Source: Cantharellus purpuraceus
Lineage: Eukaryota; Basidiomycota; Agaricomycetes; Cantharellales; Hydnaceae
Reading direction: 5' to 3'
DNA: 64,000 bases
NCBI GenBank assembly: GCA_025174535.1
Contig: JALBUN010000029.1
Span: 124,001 to 188,000, forward strand
Position numbers and translations under genes: made by a program. Positions within the stretch are counted from its first letter, which is position 1. Every line of letters starts with the position of its first letter. This document shows positions 35,288-46,700 of this stretch, one piece after another. The notes below the pieces were generated by a model. The model was given only the letters and a program-made list of their open reading frames with translations. It was not told the origin of the DNA and searched no databases.

Positions 35288-36942
35288 ATGTCAAACCCTT
35301 TGGCAAACATGAGTGTGGCTGAGCTCGAGCAGTTGCTTCTGGCCTGACAGAAGGAAGAAGCAGAGGAGCAGAGACAGAAGGAGGAGGAGGAGGAGGCAGA
35401 ACGGAGATGGAAGGAGGAGGAGGAGCAGAGATGGAAGGAGCAGCAGCAGCAGCAGAGATGGAAGGAGGAGGAGGAGGAGCAGAGACAGAAGGAGGAGAAG
35501 GAGCAGAGATGGAAGGAGAGGTGGAATGGAGATGGAAGGAAGAAGAAGCGAAGGCTGAGTGAGCATGCAGGGTCAAGGAGCTTGCAGCTGCAATGGAGGC
35601 CACAAGGCTGAAGGAAGTGGAAGAGCAGGTGCATGAGCTAGAAGCTGCCATGGAGGTAGAGGAGGAGGTGACCGGGGCAGGGGCTATTAGTCACCTGGGG
35701 AGTCTGAGTGTGCCAATATGGGTGGAAACCCCTGAGGTCACCATTGTCTTAATTACATGGATGGAGTCGACCTGTCCAACAACTGTCCCTCCAGTAGGCT
35801 CGCCATTGCATCTGTGGCCATGGCCATTATTTGTGGTGGGTGTGGCTGAAGAAGATGACGTGGTGGAGGTGGAGAGAGCAGAAGCGGATCCCAATGCCAA
35901 CATGGAGCTTGATGCAAATGCAGAGCCTGAGGTGGGTGTGGATGTCGGGACAGATATGGAGCTGGATCTGACCTTGAATTGCTATGAGGAGATGGCTTGG
36001 GTAGCCGCAGTTGAAGCTCACAAAAGGGTGGAGCTATATGCTGCTACCACCAAGAAAAATCTCAAGGTTGTGGTCTTTTCATTGAAGGCGCACCTGAGTG
36101 CTGATACAGAGAAGCGGATGGTGGATCAGAGGGTCATATGGTGCAAGGCAGAGAATTGTGTATTGGTGACTCATAAGAAGGAGCTGCATGTTGCTAGGTC
36201 AGCAATCCGGCTTCACAAGCATGAGATGGAGAAGGCGGTGGTGGAACAGCAGGACAAGGAGGAGGAGAGGGAGCACTTGGAGGCTGTGTCAAGAAGGAGT
36301 GGACCACCCAAGGCTCTGGCTCCAATGGAGCCATTTGGTGGGCCCAGCATGATTTGTGACTTGTGTCATGATGCAGGCATGGAGTGTGTATGGCCCACTG
36401 GCCCAACTTGCCATCTTCAGTCCTGTGATCGTTGTTGGGGTCAGAAAGGAGGGTGTAGGATTGATGGCAAGTTCAATCCCCAAAGTTGAAGTGTCAAGCC
36501 CCAACTAGTGGTACAAGGAGGGGCAGAGAAAGGACCAGAAGGTCATCCCACCAAAAAGTGGCAGACGGAGATGGGTGCTGTGGCAGCTGGGGGTAGCGGT
36601 GTCAGATCAGAAGGAGCAACAACTGGCGCAGGTACAGGGCGCATTTCTGCACCCAACAGTACCGTGGCCCAGCTTATCCAGCTGGTTAACCTGCAGTCAG
36701 AGCACCTCCAGCGGACAGAGGGGTTGTTAGTGGAGTTAGTGAAGACAATGAAATGGAAGGAGGTTCTGGAGGGTCAGCAGACTGCTGAGTTGCATCAGCT
36801 GCGGAAGTTCATGGCCCTCTTGGATGAGGATTTGGACATGGGGGATGAGAAAGATTGGGTGTCGGATGTGGAGAGTGATGATGAGTCAGAGACGGAGCCT
36901 GAGGTAGACAAGGGGAAGGGAAAAAGGAAATGCAATGTATAA
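35288..36942 (+). pseudogene. Antisense Zn2Cys6-like coiled-coil gene (A3 copy), near complete
   Basis: Start MSNPLANMSVAELEQLLLA at 35288, with CATAAAAGG at 35249-35258 upstream. A TGA at 35346 replaces an Arg codon, and a second TGA sits in QS*SVKP at 36487; otherwise the ORF runs 35593-36489 and 36508-36942. It shows the charged coil, the acidic middle (EADPNANMELDANAEPE), EEMAWVAAVEAHKRVELYA, and CDLCHDAGMEC ... CDRCWGQKGGC, which fits C-x2-C-x6-C-x12-C-x2-C-x6-C. The tail is DDESETEPEVDKGKGKRKC. The spacing equals that of fungal binuclear zinc clusters, so DNA binding is likely but unproven. Confidence 0.8.
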
Positions 36943-37079
36943 CTTAAAAATGAAAATGATTTGATTGTAATATTTTGGAGCAGAGAAAAATGGGGCAGAG
37001 TGAGATTCTTTCAGAGGTTGGGTAGACTTGTAATTCCTTTGGTGACTTGTAATAAAATGATGATGCAAAGTAATAGAAT

Positions 37080-39786
37080 TAGCATCATTAATGGAACTTA
37101 AAGATCATAAGAGGGCCAGGTTTGTCTGGATAAGCAGAGTGAAAATCAGAGATGGATTTGGATGCATGATTGAGTTCAGATGTGGAGATCCATGAGGACT
37201 CTTCATCAGTGCCTTCATATCTAGTCCATTTGACTAGGTACTGGAGCTTGCACTTGTACTGACGATCAATCTTCAAGTCCAGGATCTCAGATATCTCATA
37301 TTTGTTATCTCCTTCAATGATGATCGGAGGAGGCGGAGGTTGCGTGCAACTGGAGATCTCATTTGTAGTAGCAGGTTCAAGCATTGATATATGGAAGACC
37401 AGGTGAACTGCTCGGAAGTGGTCAGGGAGGTGGAGGGTGAAGGACCTGCTGCCTGTGTGAGCAATGACCTCATAAGGACCTAAGTATTTCTTGGAGAGTT
37501 TCTTTGATGGACGGATGGTCCAGAAGTGTTTGGCCTTGACAAATACTTTGTCTCCAAGTTGCAGGTCCAGAGCCAGAATGCAGTGTCAGTCTGCAGAGAC
37601 TTGGTATTGTTTCTGGGCATTGGAGATGGTTTCTCGGAGATGTTGGTGTAGTTGGTCAAGGTCGGTTACAAATTGGCGGGCTTTGGTGGAGGCGAGTTCC
37701 TTCTCGGGGTGGATGGAGATGTTTGGATGGTAGCCTTTATTAGCAAAGAATGGAGAGATGCCAGTAGTCACGTTTGGAGCATTGTTGTAGGCAAACTCTG
37801 CGATTGGAAGTAGGTCAGCCCAGTTGTCTTGTTGATAGTTACAATAGACTCGGAGATATTGTTCCAGGGACTGATTCATTCGTTCCATTTGTCTGTCTCC
37901 TTCAGGATGGTATCCAGAGGTGAAATGAAGCTTCACATTGAGAGCCTTTCCTAATGTGCGGAAGAAGGAGGATACGAACTCCAAGCCCCGATTGGATGTA
38001 ACATGCGATGGGACTCCATCTTTAGAGAATATGTGGAGAACAAACAACTTAGCTAATGAGGTGGAGGTGATGGTGTCATGTGTCAGAATGAATAGTGACT
38101 GTTTAGTGAACCTGTATAAGTATGGTGTCATATCTGAGTGATGGGGGAAGCTTCTCTATGAAATCCATGGAGATGGAGTTCCATGGTTGCTCCAGGACCA
38201 GAGGTTGCTTGGGTGTTCTGTAGAGTTTGTGCCTTTGCGATTTTGAGTGCATACATGTGGTACAAGAGTTACAGTAGTGTTGAATGTATTCTCACATTTT
38301 TGGCCATATGTAGTCTTGTTGGATTAACCCTTGTGTGTGATTTTGCCCAAAATGGCTGGAGATTGGGTGATCATGGTAATACTGTAAAACTTGGAGTTGG
38401 AGACCATTGGTGTCGGGGACATATATCCGGTCATTGTGTCAGAGGTGTCCTTTGGGGTCAAGTGACCACTTCAGATTGGAAGGGTCATCCAAGTGTTTAA
38501 CTGCAACAGGATCGGATTGGAGGGATGAGCGGATGTCAGAGTGGAGTTGGTCAATATCCATAATGGTGACAGCTTGGAGGGTGGGAGTCATGAGGGTGGA
38601 TGCTTGTAGGGACGATGCCAGCTGCTTGTTAGTGAACACAGAATGAAAGTTGTGTGGGTTTACAGTGGCATAGTCGCTACTCCCCTCTTTAGGGTAGACA
38701 TCCCAGCATCTAGTTAATGCATTGGGCTTTGCTCCAAGTTGACCAGGATGGAAATGGATAATGAGGTTGAACTGAGACAGGTATTTGGACCATTGGACTT
38801 GTCTCCAGGTGAGTAGTTTCGTTGTGGAGAAGTATTCCAGTTCCTGTGGTCTGTTATGACATCCACTGGATCAGAGGGGCCTTCGAGGTAGTGTCTCCAT
38901 ATCTGGAAGGCTTCATATATGGCAAGGAGCTCTTTGTCATGGACGTCATAGTTCAGTTTGGGGGGCATAAATGTACATGAGTGAAAAGTGATTGGGTGGA
39001 CTTGTCCATCATCCAGAGAGATGATGGACAGGATTGCAGCAAGTGCATAGTCAGAGGCATTGGTCTCTAATAGGATAGGAACGTCTGGAACCCAATGAGT
39101 CAGTATTGGAGCAGAAGTAAAGGCCTTTTTCAAGGTCTCAAAGCTCTGTCTACATTCATCAGTGAAATTCCATTGGATACCCTTCCTAGTAAGTTGGGTG
39201 AGCGGAATGGTAATATCGGAGTAGTTGTAAATGAAGCGGCAGTAGAAGTTGGCAAACCCCAGGAAGGACTGTATGTCTTTGATTTTCTGCAGTTCTGGCC
39301 ATTCCTGTATGGCTTTGATTTTGTCATTGGACATTGTCAGTCCTGCCAGGGAGAGGATATAGCCTAGATATTTGATTGAGTTGGAGTGGAATTCACATTT
39401 GTTGGTGCAGGTGAAGAGGCCATGTTTTTGGAGACGTCAGAGTACTTCTCAGATGTGTGTCTGATGTTCTTCTTCATTATCCAAATATACCAAAATGTCA
39501 TCTAAGTAAACAAGGACAGTAACATCAAGGAGGTCAGTGAAGGTATTGTTCATGAACTGCTGGAAGGTGGCCAGAGCATTGGTTAGTCCAAAAGGCATGA
39601 TGCACCATTTGAAAGATCCATATTGAGTGTGGGGGGTCATTTTCCACTCATTGCCTTCTCGGATGTGGACTAGATGGTAGGCATGTCAGAGATCTATTTT
39701 GGAATAGATCTTAGCCTTTTGAGGACTCTCAAGTAGGTCCACAGTGCGGGGTATTGGGTATTGGTCTTTCTTGGTGATCTTGTTAA
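37080..39786 (-). pseudogene. Gypsy-A3 RT, RNase H, integrase, chromodomain
   Basis: From 39786 down: NKITKKDQYPIPRTVDLL, KIDL followed by the same TGA as in A1 and A2, [21 protein letters not shown] with both catalytic Asp (about 39500), RNase H ([14 protein letters not shown] changed to N), integrase zinc region (decayed near 38300), FTKQSLFILTHD, SNRGLEF where SDRGSEF is expected, and the chromodomain (YEISEILDLK, LVKWTRYEGTDEESSW). Multiple stops. This is the most decayed of the three Gypsy-A pol genes. Confidence 0.85.
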
Positions 39787-40495
39787 TGTTGAAAATTTCG
39801 CCTTGCTGGGGAGGTGTAGAGAGTAGATTTCGAATAATGACAGAGGGAGTGATGGGAACTGGGTGTATGCGTAGTCGAATCGAAGATATATCTTGGGAGT
39901 ATCCTCGTACGAAATTTGATGAGATTTGGTGTAGTCCCCATCTAGATATTGACAATTTGAGCAGGGATCAGGAGCAGATGACTCGAACGAGAGTAAATGC
40001 TTAATAGAAAATCAACCAGTGGAGCTTAGGCTTCGCAAACTGGGATTCGAATAGATGTTGCAATACTTTAGAAGAGTATGCAAAGGCTTGAAGAAATTCG
40101 AGTTTGTTCTTGAGTTATTCCAGAAACGATTAGTTCAGACACAGTCAACAAAAACAAGTGAGAGTAAATTCTCTTGTCTGTTTCATATCTAGCTAAGCGT
40201 GTTTTATACAGGATATGTGTCTTTAGAACATGTGATAAAAGTCCTGAATCATTTAAAACATGGGAAAGAAACTTGTGATAAAAACGAAATGGGGGTGGAG
40301 CCAATAGGGGAAACATGACGAAATAAAATATAAAAGCAATATAGGAGAATGATCTGATGGGTGTGGAGCTTACAGGGGCTTCTCCTCTTCCCTCCTAACC
40401 ATTTCCCTTCGCTTTCCTACCTCCCCCTCAACCTCCTGAGCCTCCTATGTGCTCCTGTCCCCCTCTCTCCTAACCTCTTTCTCCCATAATCAACA
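39787..40495. repeat. Solo LTR-C inside Gypsy-A3 RT
   Basis: 709 bp, TGTTGAAAATTTCG...CCCATAATCAACA, TSD GTTAA (39782-39786 and 40496-40500). Removing it restores [10 protein letters not shown] in A3. A second copy lies at 61751. Confidence 0.88.
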
Positions 40496-40563
40496 GTTAA
40501 GTCCACAGAAGTCGATGGATAGACGGGGTGATCCATCCTTTTTGTGGACAAATAGGACCAGAG
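40496..40563 (-). pseudogene. Gypsy-A3 RT sliver between two insertions
   Basis: Encodes (minus) ALVLFVHKKDGSPRLSIDFCGLN, continuous with the RT piece starting at 55377 on the other side of Gypsy-A2 and with 39786 across LTR-C. Confidence 0.85.
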
Positions 40564-41090
40564 TGTTATGACTATATTCATTAACGCCCAGATCCCCATC
40601 TGATCCCCTCAGATCCCCGTGCATATGAAATCTATACTCCATTTGGAAACCGCTACGTCTCCATTTTCCTGTCTGATTGTCACCGCCGATTCCGCCCATC
40701 CGTCTCCAGTTCCGATTGATGCATCAGCATCACCATGGGAACCTGGACATCCATCCCCATCAGACTCGGACATACTCATGTAAGGCCATCGGCCTCGGAG
40801 ACCCATCACCAGAGTAATTATTATTAGATTTCGAATATGTATTTAAGTTGCCTGACTGGGGACTTCATTCCCAGTTTGATTATCGAATCACACCTAGCTC
40901 CTAAGTCCGGTCCTAACTCTCTAAGTCATACTCCGCCTCCAAAATCTTGGACACCGGTATTAGTGAGGGCACAGCACATAAGCTGAAGCCAAGTCTGTTC
41001 TGACCCCCACAATGTACTCCGACTCCGACCCAATCTCTGACCCAATCTCTGACCCAACCTCCGACCCCCAATCGGACCCAGTGTGTAACA
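40564..41090 (+). repeat. Gypsy-A2 5' LTR
   Basis: TGTTATGACTATATTC...AGTGTGTAACA. TATTTAAG lies near 40840. Toward the end is a degenerate tandem of (GACCCAATCTCT)-like 12-bp units. A reading frame that continues into gag opens inside this LTR at 41012. Confidence 0.9.
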
Positions 41091-42199
41091 GTATATTCGA
41101 ACTGCCATACTCACTCCTACCAATGCCACGATCCACCGCCAATTCCGAACACGCACGAATCGTCAAGGGACCCGCCCCCAGCATCGACACCATCCCCAAG
41201 GTCGTTGAAGAACCGACGGACCACATAGAGGCCGTCAATGAAGAAGACGACACCCCGCCCTCTCCAAATCTGGCGCAAGCCATCTCTCTGCTCGCTAGCA
41301 GCATCCGTAACCCACAAGCCCCTAAGTCCCGGACCAAGGTCCGAGAACCCAACCCATTCAATGGCTCCGATCTGCGCAAACTCCAGCCGCTCTTGGTGCA
41401 ATGCCGTTGAATTTCCGCGCAACTGCCCCGATGCATTCACATCCGATCGGGTGAAGGTTACCTTTGCCATGTCCTATCTCAAGGGCACCGCACTGGACTA
41501 CTTCGAGCCAGCACTCATGGATGACTCCAATGACCCGATATGGTCAGAGGACTACTCCTACTTCATCTCCGAACTTCGGACCAATTTTGGTCCGTACAAC
41601 CCCAAGGCCGATGCTGAGAATGAACTCGATCGACTTCGGATGAAGGAAAATCACAAAATCGCAAAATACATTGTGAGTTTCCAGCAGCTAGCTCCAAAAG
41701 TCCAATGGGGCAATGCCGCACTCTGATGCCAATACCCAATCCATCGACGCCCATTATTGGGAACGTCAATCCGAGGTCTCCCATGAAAATTCGGCCAACA
41801 ACAAATCAGACAAATCATCGGACAAGACCCCAAAGTCCAACAAGGGGTCCAATAAGCGGGCCACCACCAATTCAGGCCAGAAATCAAACACTGGTAATGC
41901 TGCCGCTTCCAGTTCCGGTCAGAACAACTCCGGCACCAGCAATAACTCTGGAGCTTGCAAGAGTACTCCGGACCTCTCCACCAAGCTGGGAAAGGACGGA
42001 AAACTTACCCAGCAGGAACGCCAGCACTGCATGGACAACAACCTCTGTCTGTTCTGCGGAAAGCCTGATCACCAAGCCAAGGATTGCAACAAGGCAACCT
42101 CGTCTGCAGCAAAGGCAAAGGGCCGCGCCACCAACACCATGACAGACAAGTCCAACGCTAAAGCGATGGACCAAAAAAAATAGTAAGCAGTCCTATAGC
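41012..42199 (+). pseudogene. Gypsy-A2 gag, broken
   Basis: The frame opens at an ATG inside the LTR (MYSDSDPISDPI) and crosses the LTR end. A one-base loss stops it at 41410; the second frame resumes with CPDAFTSDRVKVTFAM and SYLKGTALDYFEPALM. At about 41725 roughly 110 bp of capsid is deleted between CAAT repeats. The zinc knuckle CLFCGKPDHQAKDC is intact near 42050. The PBS ATATTCGAACTG is at 41093-41104. The gag is cut by Gypsy-B at 42199. Confidence 0.85.
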
Positions 42200-42561
42200 T
42201 GTCAGGGTTCAAATAAGTCATATTCTATTTTTAGTATTTTCTCTTGACACCCCTATCAGCACAGCCTGTCAGGGTGCATCTCCCCTATTTCATTGCCCCT
42301 ATCACTTCCCCTATCTTTCCTCCCCTATCTTGGTTCTCCTATCCGTCTCCATCATTTAGTATAAAGACTCACCTTGGTGCAGTGTGATCCCCTCAGCTTG
42401 ATCTCTGAGGATATCCACTGTACCAGGTAAGTCCCATGTATTTATCAGAAACAGCTGTATAGACTGAGGATATCCGCTGTACCAGCTGGCATTATTTCTT
42501 ATTGGCTCTCACTTATTGAGTATCTTGTTGTTGTGGCCTCGTCATCAGCGTCGCCCTCACA
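42200..42561 (+). repeat. Gypsy-B 5' LTR with TATA and predicted RNA start
   Basis: TGTCAGGGTTCAAATAAG...GTCGCCCTCACA. TATAAAG at 42360-42366. AGCTTGATCT at 42395-42404, 35 bp downstream, is the predicted RNA start. Two GAGGATATCC(A/G)CTGTACCAG direct repeats follow in the R/U5 part. Confidence 0.9.
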
Positions 42562-42573
42562 GAAGATCAAGCT
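42562..42573 (+). promoter_or_regulatory. Gypsy-B self-priming PBS
   Basis: GAAGATCAAGCT directly after the LTR; AGATCAAGCT (42564-42573) is the exact reverse complement of AGCTTGATCT at the predicted RNA start. This is the hallmark of self-primed Tf1/sushi elements. Confidence 0.78.
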
Positions 42574-42629
42574 CATAAGACGACCCCACACCTCATAACA
42601 CTTTCCCTATTAACTACTTCACCGATACC

Positions 42630-43772
42630 ATGACCGATCAGCTCCCTGAAGCCTATTGGGACACTCTAGGTGAAAGTGGTGGCTTTCTGCGAGTGTTGTT
42701 CAACACCCAGGCGCAGCAGCTCCAGCAGCTGCAACTCCAGAACCAGCACCTCCAAAGCCAGTTCGCCAATGTCCAGAACAACCTAGCAGATGCTGCCACT
42801 GCTGCCGCCATCGCTGCAGCACAGACCATCTCTCAGACCACCTCATTTCCCACACCTTCTCCTACATCGTCATCCGTTCGCCCAATAAGGGCAGCTGAAC
42901 CAGCCAAATTCAATGGAGATCGTGCAGAGACGGAAGGTTTCATTTGCTCTATCAGGCTTGCCATTGCAGTCCAGCCTACATCTTTCCCAGATGAGCGGAC
43001 CAAGATCCTCTATGCCCTCTCTTTTATGACAGGAGGTTCTGCTGAAATATGGGCGCACAATGAGACACAGGCAGTCATTGACAGGACCTCACTGCTCTCC
43101 ACCTTGGAGGAATTCATTAAGCAGGTGGAGAACACTTTTGGGGACCCTGACCGCTCTCGAACAGCACGAACAAAGTTACACGATCTTAGGATGACACCTG
43201 GCATGTCAGCGGATGAATACACAGCACAGTTTGAGATACTAGCAGGAAGGACTGGGTTTAATGATGCAGCACTGGAAGATGCCTATGCCCGAGGGCTCCC
43301 TGCAATGATTCTTGACAAGATCCATGCACAGCCATCCCTCCCGTCCGATCTCAAGGCATGGAAGGAAGCAGCCTGTCAAATTGACCGCAACCACCGTCAT
43401 CTTCTAGAAGTGAGACGTGCTCAGACTTCCCTCACTCCTGCCCACTCTACCCCATCCTGCCCTCACAGCACTCCGGTCATCTCTGTACCAACTACCTTGG
43501 CAACCTCTAATGGTGCTGCACCTATGGATATTGACTCCAACCGCCATCGCATTGAGACTCGGACGTGCTATAACTGTGGAAAGCATGGCCATATATCCCC
43601 AGCATGCCCTGAACCATGCAAGGAACGTATCTGAGCTGATCTCACACAAACAGCAATTGCAGGCATGATATCAGAGTCAGTAGCAGCTGCACTGAAGGCC
43701 AAGGAAGAAGCGCAGAAGGCAGTAATTCCAAAGCAAGAGGAGAAGCAGGATTTTCAGGCCAGTCAGCAGTGA
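42630..43772 (+). pseudogene. Gypsy-B gag
   Basis: ATG at 42630 (MTDQLPEAYWDTLGES), a Gln/Leu heptad coil (residues about 30-52), an Ala-rich patch, the capsid domain (AEPAKFNGDRAETEGFI, LEEFIKQVENTFGDPDRS, GMSADEYTAQFEILAGR), and a zinc knuckle CYNCGKHGHISPAC at about residues 313-326. A TGA at 43632 replaces an expected Arg; the same frame then runs to 43772. Pol lies in the -1 frame and overlaps this end, so a -1 frameshift may have linked them in the active ancestor. Confidence 0.88.
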
Positions 43773-46700
43773 AGAGCATGCCCTGCCTGACAAACCGGTT
43801 TTCAGTTCTTGAATCATGTACTGTAGGGCTCACAAGCGATATGTTACACGCACACTCCCTTGTCCATCAGACTGAAACCAAAACAGCCATGCCTGAAAAC
43901 CCTTCTCAACTTCCAGCTAAACATGATGACCCTCCTCATCTCTACCTTCGATCTGCAGACATCCGTCGATGTACAAGAATTCCCATGAAAATCCACTCGG
44001 TAGACACTGGATACCCTCTAGCCGTGGATGCACTCCTCGATAGTGGTGCTACAGGAATGTTCATTGATGCAGAATATGTCAAAGCAGAGAAACTTCGAAC
44101 ATGCCCTCTACCACGTGCCATACCTGTTTATAACATTGATGGGACCCCAAATGAAGCAGGTTCAATCAAGGAAGAAGTTGATCTCATCTGCACATATGGG
44201 ACCCATACCGAACATGCCACATTTTCAGTCACAAGCCTGGGAACCTTTGGCATAATTGTTGGGCACACCTGGCTCGTGAAGCACAACCCAGAGGTAGACT
44301 GGCGTACAGGAAAGGTACAGATGACTCGCTGCCCTGATTCATGTGGAGAAGTACCAGAACACAAAGAGCATTCGCTTGGTACAACTCCTTCAAATGGCAA
44401 GAACTCACACAGGCAACCCCAATACGAGGGAGACCGAACATTTGTTATCTTTGTAGAAGAAGACTTGGAGAATATCTATGCTGGTTCAACAGTTTCTCAA
44501 CAGCTTGCACAGAAGGCTGCAGAATCTACTCCAGTCAAAACCTTTGAGGAGATTGTCCCAAAGGCATACTGGGGATTTAAGGATGTTTTTGCAAAGGAGT
44601 CCTTTGACCAACTTCCACCTCGAAAACTGTGGGACCATGCTATTGAACTCACTCCAGGAGCGCAACCCTTCAGCACAAAGGTCTATCCAATGTCCCCAAA
44701 TGAGCAGAAGGAGTTGGACACATTCCTTGAGGAGAACCTACGGAATCATCGTATACGTCCTTCCAAGTCACCCATGGCATCCCCTGTCTTTTTTGTGAAG
44801 AAGAAGGACGGTAATCTTCGTTTTGTGCAAGACTACTGCAAGCTGAATGATATCACAATCAAGAATGCCTACCCACTACCCCTGGTACCAGACATCGTGA
44901 ATAAAATTGCCGCAGCCAATGCCAAGTACTTTACCAAGCTTGACATCCGATGGGGATATAACAATGTGCGTATTAAAGAGGGCGATGAGTGGAAGGCAGC
45001 CTTTCGAACCAATTGTGGTCTATTTGAACCCCTGGTCATGTTCTTTGGTCTCACAAACAGCCCAGCAACCTTTCAGACGATGATGAATGGCATTTTCAAG
45101 GAGCTCATTGATGATGGCACTATGGTAGTGTTCATGGACAACATCCTCATTTTCACTGAATCCCTAGACGCTTGTTCGGAATCATGTCAGTATACAATAT
45201 TCTGATGTATAGGAGATATACATCAGGATTTCAATGATACATAAAGCCAGGGAGTTACAATTTGGATATCTTAAAAGATTTTTGATGTGTGAAATTTTCA
45301 TAAATATAAACATATATTCTATATTTTAATAAACTTTAAAAGATGAGATATTTGGTTGAGATGAACATAATTATTTACATGGATATAATAGGAATGTATA
45401 TATGAATATAATTGGTATTATATAGGGTATTTAGATATACAAATACCAGGTGGGGATTAAAGATAGTTCAAATTATGTTACAAGTATTGTATAAGAAAGA
45501 ATCAATGATATTTGGATGTTCCCTCAAGGGAGTTGCCACCACTAAATGGGGAAAAAACAATTATTTTTGAGAATTATGCCAAAATATCAAAATATGTTTT
45601 AATCTAGTATATTGTGTAAAATTTGAGAATCATGTTGAAATATGAAAATAAGTTTGAATTGAAGTGTATTGTATAAAATTTGAGGAAAATAGGTTGTACA
45701 TACGTATTTGTTGTATTTCTGAACAAGTGTCCTAGAACAACACTACATGATCGTGCAATCTGTCCTTGAAATTCTTCGGGCCAACCACCTGTACCTCAAA
45801 CCAGAGAAATGCCTTTTCTCGCAACAGAAGGTAGATTATCTTGGATTGATTCTCTCACAGGGACAGGTAGCTATGGACCCAGTTAAGGTGGCCGGAGTCA
45901 GAGACTGGCCCACACCGCGCAATGTGACAGAAGTCAAATCCTTCTTGGGTTTCATCAATTTCTATTGTCGTTTCATTGAGGACTTCTCACATATCGCAAG
46001 GCCTCTGAATCGGTTAACAAAGGCAGATACACAGTGGTCCTGGATACCTGATGGCCCAGAACAAGAAGCCTTTGATAAACTCAAGCAGCTTGTCACGTCA
46101 ACTCCAATCCTTGTCCTCCCAGATCAAACCAAGCATTTTCGACTAGAGACAGATGCTTCAGCATATGCAACAGGTGCTGTTCTATCTCAACTCTGTGACG
46201 ATGAGAAATGGAGGCCGGTAGGTTTTGTATCCAAGAGCCTTTCAGATGCAGAGTGCAACTATGCCATCCATGATAAGGAATTGCTCTCAGTCATCTGTGG
46301 ACTAGAAGAATGGCACCACATCTTGGAAGGGACCAAATACAAGATTGAAATCCTTAATGACCATCAAAACCTCACATATTTCCGTACAGCTCAGAATCTC
46401 AATCGTCGACAAGCTCGCTGGTCACTATACCTTTCTCGTTTTGACTTTGAACTGATCCACCGTCCTGGATGACATTCAGCCAAACCTGATGCCCTCTCAC
46501 GACATGTAGATCATAAGTGGGGAGGAAGATAACCAGAACCAGGTTCTTCTTGGCCCTGAGCTGTTCCACATCGATGCAACATCCACCTATCCAGGGCCAG
46601 AAGCTCAAATGATCACAGGAGAAGGAGACATATTCCTGGAACGTGTGTGGAACTGCACCAACAGAGATGAAAAGGTTGTAAAGGCTCTTAAGGAACTTGG

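Noticed and set aside
45169..45730. Insertion read as a solo LTR
   Set aside because: The ends CGCTTG/AAGTGT are not TG/CA when the CCTAGA duplication is honoured; shifting to TGTTC...GAACA gives TG/CA but destroys the duplication. Left unclassified.
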